From: CAYVQF01 sp964454015
GTDB lineage: Bacteria > Myxococcota_A > Bradymonadia > UBA4248
Assembly: GCA_964454015.1 (NCBI GenBank)
Contig: CAYVQF010000006.1
Location: forward strand, 62,001-126,000
Length of the DNA stretch: 64,000 nucleotides
Reading direction: 5' to 3'
Numbering within the stretch: the first letter of the stretch is position 1; the number at the start of each line of letters is the position of its first letter. Shown here one piece after another: positions 61,866 through 64,000 of the stretch. The position numbers and the translations under genes are program-made. A model generated the notes under the pieces. The model ran no database searches. It saw only the letters and a list, made by a program, of their open reading frames with translations, and was not told where the DNA came from.

Positions 61866-63638
61866 TTAGAAAAGATCGTCGCAGGCTTCGCCAATGGTGC
61901 GCCGCTGCTGCAACGAGCGCTGCAACTCCTGGAGACCCGAAAAGCGTCCCCATTGCCAGATCTGGCGCTCCACGCAAGCCTCCGCCTCCAGCCCCAAGGT
62001 CTGTGTCGTCACCTCCCGCCGCGCATCGATGCGCAAGCGGTCTGGCTCCGAGGGCGTCACCGCCACCTGCAGCGACAGACCCATCTCCAGGGACACCTTC
62101 AGCAAGGCGTCGCAGGGAGAAAAAGTAAGCGTCGCCAGCACCGCGCCCGCGCTGTCACTCACCACCACCCGATCCCAATAGAGCGAGACCTGCTCTTGCC
62201 CGTCCAGCCCCGGCACCAGCTCCGCCGCAAAGGTGCGCTGCACCCGCGCCAGATCCGCTGGCTCCGGTCTCTCCAGGACCTGGTCATGGCGAAAGGGCTG
62301 CGCCACACCACCGCTGCTCACCCGCGAGAGCAACAGGGGCGAACCCTCTTCTGGGCTGTAAAACCATTGCGACTCCCGGCGACTCTCCTGCGTGCGCACC
62401 TTGGTCTTCCCTTTGACATTGCAGCGCCGATCCCGCCACAGGAGATCACGCCCGTAGGCAGGCTCTTCCGACTCTCCGAGACCTTGCGTCTCCTCGTACT
62501 CCCGCAACAGCACGCCAAAGGGGAGCCCGTAGAGGTGCTCGCCACGCGTCTCGACCTCACGCTCCTCGCCGCTGTTCGTCTGCGTGCTCTCGCTGCGAAA
62601 GACCTCGCGCAAAGACGCATCGGCAGAAGCATACAGCAGGTGCACCGTGCGGCTCTCTTCACCGGCACTGGAGACGACTGCGAATTCCCCTCTGAACACT
62701 AGCCCCTCGGGATGGGCCAGGACCTCCAGGGCCGCGCGCTGCTCCGGCTGGACCTCGCTCTCCGCGGCGGCTGGCCGTGCCTCCAGCCCATCGGCCAAGT
62801 TGAAAGCCATCAGCAGGGAAAGACCGGCGTAGGGATCGTCTCCTTCCGCGCGCTCGGCATCCCGCACGGGCTCACCCGCCCCTCTGACCTGGCTCGCCCC
62901 GAAGCCTGCATCGACCTTCAACGCCGCGGGCACGCTCTCGCCCAGGCCCCCATGCAAGGTAAAACCATCACCGCGCAAGGTCAGCACTTCCTTGCCCGCG
63001 ACCTCTGGCATCAGGTCGCCGACCCACACCCACTGGTGGCGTCCGGCGGCCAAGTTCAAACGCAATAGACTCGCACCGGCCGGCGTCGACAAGGCCAAAG
63101 CCGAGCGAAAACAACCCTGTTCCGCGTCGAAATGCCACAGTGAAGGCGCCTCCCCGAGCAACAGCACTGTCGGCACTTCCGTGGGAAAGACCCACGCCTC
63201 ACCAGGGCCGAGCTCGCCACAGGGCCCATCGCTCTCGGGCACCGGTATCGACATCAGCGGTGCGCTCTTGTTCAGCGCCAGCCACGCTTCTCCAACAGCG
63301 GTGCGCCCCACCACGCCTTGCCGTACATGACGACCTCGCAACGCCCCGTTCAGGCGCGCCGCAACTTCCCCCGTCGGCCCTTCAACCACCTCCACCAGCA
63401 CCGGCACCCCACCCGCCGTCACCAAAAGCGGCGGCGGCTCAGGCACGGCGGGCGCCACCTCCTCCGCCTGCGGCGCCTCCGCCGCCTCTACCGCTGCCGG
63501 TGGCGTTGGCTCTGCCGCGCTCTTCGGGCGCTCATCTCTGCAGCCTACCATGACCAAGCTGCCCCAGCTCAACGACGCCAACAACAAGCATCCCAAGCGA
63601 AGCCTGGCCACTCTCCTCTCGCGCATCCCTTCAGCCAT
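61866..63638 (-). CDS. Large lipoprotein of unknown function
   Basis: The product has 590 residues. The signal peptide has a strongly basic n-region (RERRVARLRLG) and lipobox MVGC. The start at 63638 has AGAGG about 8 nt upstream; ATG 63626 is an alternative. A Pro/Ala/Glu linker follows (AAEPTPPAAVEAAEAPQAEEVAPAVPEPPP). The body is beta-rich, with paired Trp/Phe strands (HQWVWVGDLMPE, ESQWFYSPEEGSPLLLSRV) and repeated GEEREVETRGEHLYGLPFGVLLREYEE-type regions. A DARREVTTQTLGLEAEACVERQIWQWG segment closes it. No enzyme signature is visible; it is probably anchored in the outer membrane or periplasm. Confidence 0.75.
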   Translation of the reverse strand: MAEGMRERRVARLRLGCLLLASLSWGSLVMVGCRDERPKSAAEPTPPAAVEAAEAPQAEEVAPAVPEPPPLLVTAGGVPVLVEVVEGPTGEVAARLNGALRGRHVRQGVVGRTAVGEAWLALNKSAPLMSIPVPESDGPCGELGPGEAWVFPTEVPTVLLLGEAPSLWHFDAEQGCFRSALALSTPAGASLLRLNLAAGRHQWVWVGDLMPEVAGKEVLTLRGDGFTLHGGLGESVPAALKVDAGFGASQVRGAGEPVRDAERAEGDDPYAGLSLLMAFNLADGLEARPAAAESEVQPEQRAALEVLAHPEGLVFRGEFAVVSSAGEESRTVHLLYASADASLREVFRSESTQTNSGEEREVETRGEHLYGLPFGVLLREYEETQGLGESEEPAYGRDLLWRDRRCNVKGKTKVRTQESRRESQWFYSPEEGSPLLLSRVSSGGVAQPFRHDQVLERPEPADLARVQRTFAAELVPGLDGQEQVSLYWDRVVVSDSAGAVLATLTFSPCDALLKVSLEMGLSLQVAVTPSEPDRLRIDARREVTTQTLGLEAEACVERQIWQWGRFSGLQELQRSLQQRRTIGEACDDLF

Positions 63639-63924
63639 CCCAGCCACCTCTCCGCCCAAGGTAAAGAGACAGCCATGCCCCACCAAGCAGCACAGCCGCA
63701 AGATCTTGGCGGCAAATATAGCCCGCCAGGCGCACCTTGGCGACCCGATTCGCCTTAGCCTTGTCGCATCTGGCGCGATGCCTGGAAAACTGTTATCCAC
63801 ATGCTCAGGGCGATGGCACACTTTCCGCTAGGCGCCACCCCCCTGTGGACGTTGGCCCACAACACAGCCTGCGTCTCGGCATGGACCCTGACCATCCCTG
63901 GTCTGCTCCAAAAGGTTGCCCACC

Positions 63925-64000
63925 ATGTGCCCACCCTGCAGACATACACTCGCACGCGCCACGGCCTTCGCAGTGGCCCTCTCTGCGCTGACCTTCTCTG
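63925..64000 (+). CDS. 5' end of a signal-peptide-bearing gene (cut by window edge)
   Basis: An ATG at 63925 with AAAAGG about 9 nt upstream opens a frame that stays open to the end of the window (25 codons). The residues read MCPPCRHTLARATAFAVALS, then ALTFS: a basic segment followed by a hydrophobic core, as in a Sec signal or lipoprotein signal. The rest lies outside. The upstream 285 bases (63639-63924) show no coding signal. Confidence 0.5.
   Translation, partial: MCPPCRHTLARATAFAVALSALTFS

Overview
The window is about two-thirds G+C, coding-dense, and carries no tRNA, rRNA, insertion sequence, phage gene or CRISPR array that I could find. The gene content suggests a Myxococcota (former Deltaproteobacteria) chromosome, possibly near the Bradymonadia or Polyangia. 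The reasons are MopE-type Cys/Asp repeats, tandem Cys-rich 37-residue repeats with a CGDDGCGG core, many lipoproteins whose lipobox is followed by a long Asp/Glu/Pro/Thr tether, an orphan Ser/Thr kinase, a class III adenylate cyclase and a KorAB 2-oxoacid:ferredoxin system. The taxonomy is inferred from gene style, not from a marker comparison.

Layout. 1-4.3 kb: the end of a spermidine-synthase-like membrane protein, an LppC-like lipoprotein and a barrel-like protein. 4.4-7.5 kb: a membrane-anchored coiled-coil protein, an AlkD-type glycosylase and a small anchored protein. 7.5-13.4 kb: a complete tripartite RND efflux operon (outer-membrane factor, adaptor, pump). 13.6-17.2 kb: a Cys-rich lipoprotein with an EreA/ChaN-like domain, a cyclase-family metallohydrolase and superoxide dismutase. 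17.4-24.6 kb: ribosomal protein S1 with a leader hairpin and a strong terminator, an M49-like metallopeptidase, a small Ser/Thr kinase, a ComEA-like HhH protein, glucose-6-phosphate isomerase and an RbfA-like protein. 24.7-27.4 kb: overlapping adenylate cyclase, VOC and zinc-ribbon/TM2 genes.

27.7-34.8 kb is the most distinctive block: korA, korB and a 1418-residue protein. The large protein follows the domain order of pyruvate:ferredoxin oxidoreductase, has lost the thiamine-diphosphate signature, and ends in two near-duplicate ferredoxin modules behind a proline-rich linker. 34.8-37.6 kb is a minus-strand CpxP-CpxR-CpxA-like operon. 37.8-42.1 kb holds a lipocalin-like lipoprotein, a lipoprotein with a possible clan CD His/Cys dyad, and an OFA-type transporter.

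42.4-48.3 kb encodes two large lipoproteins (MopE repeats; alpha/beta hydrolase). 48.5-53.9 kb has Tex, a Gly/Pro-rich lipoprotein, a PilZ-like protein, an NTF2-like protein and a PaaI thioesterase. 54-59.7 kb has a large MMPL/RND exporter divergent from a Gfo/Idh/MocA oxidoreductase and an OPA-family sugar-phosphate transporter. 59.8-64 kb has an unknown Cys-containing protein, two lipoproteins and the start of a signal-peptide gene cut by the window edge.

Overall this is core metabolism and translation genes interspersed with a heavily lipoprotein-based envelope repertoire. No gap between genes exceeds 300 bases. Promoter calls rest on -35/-10 matching only.
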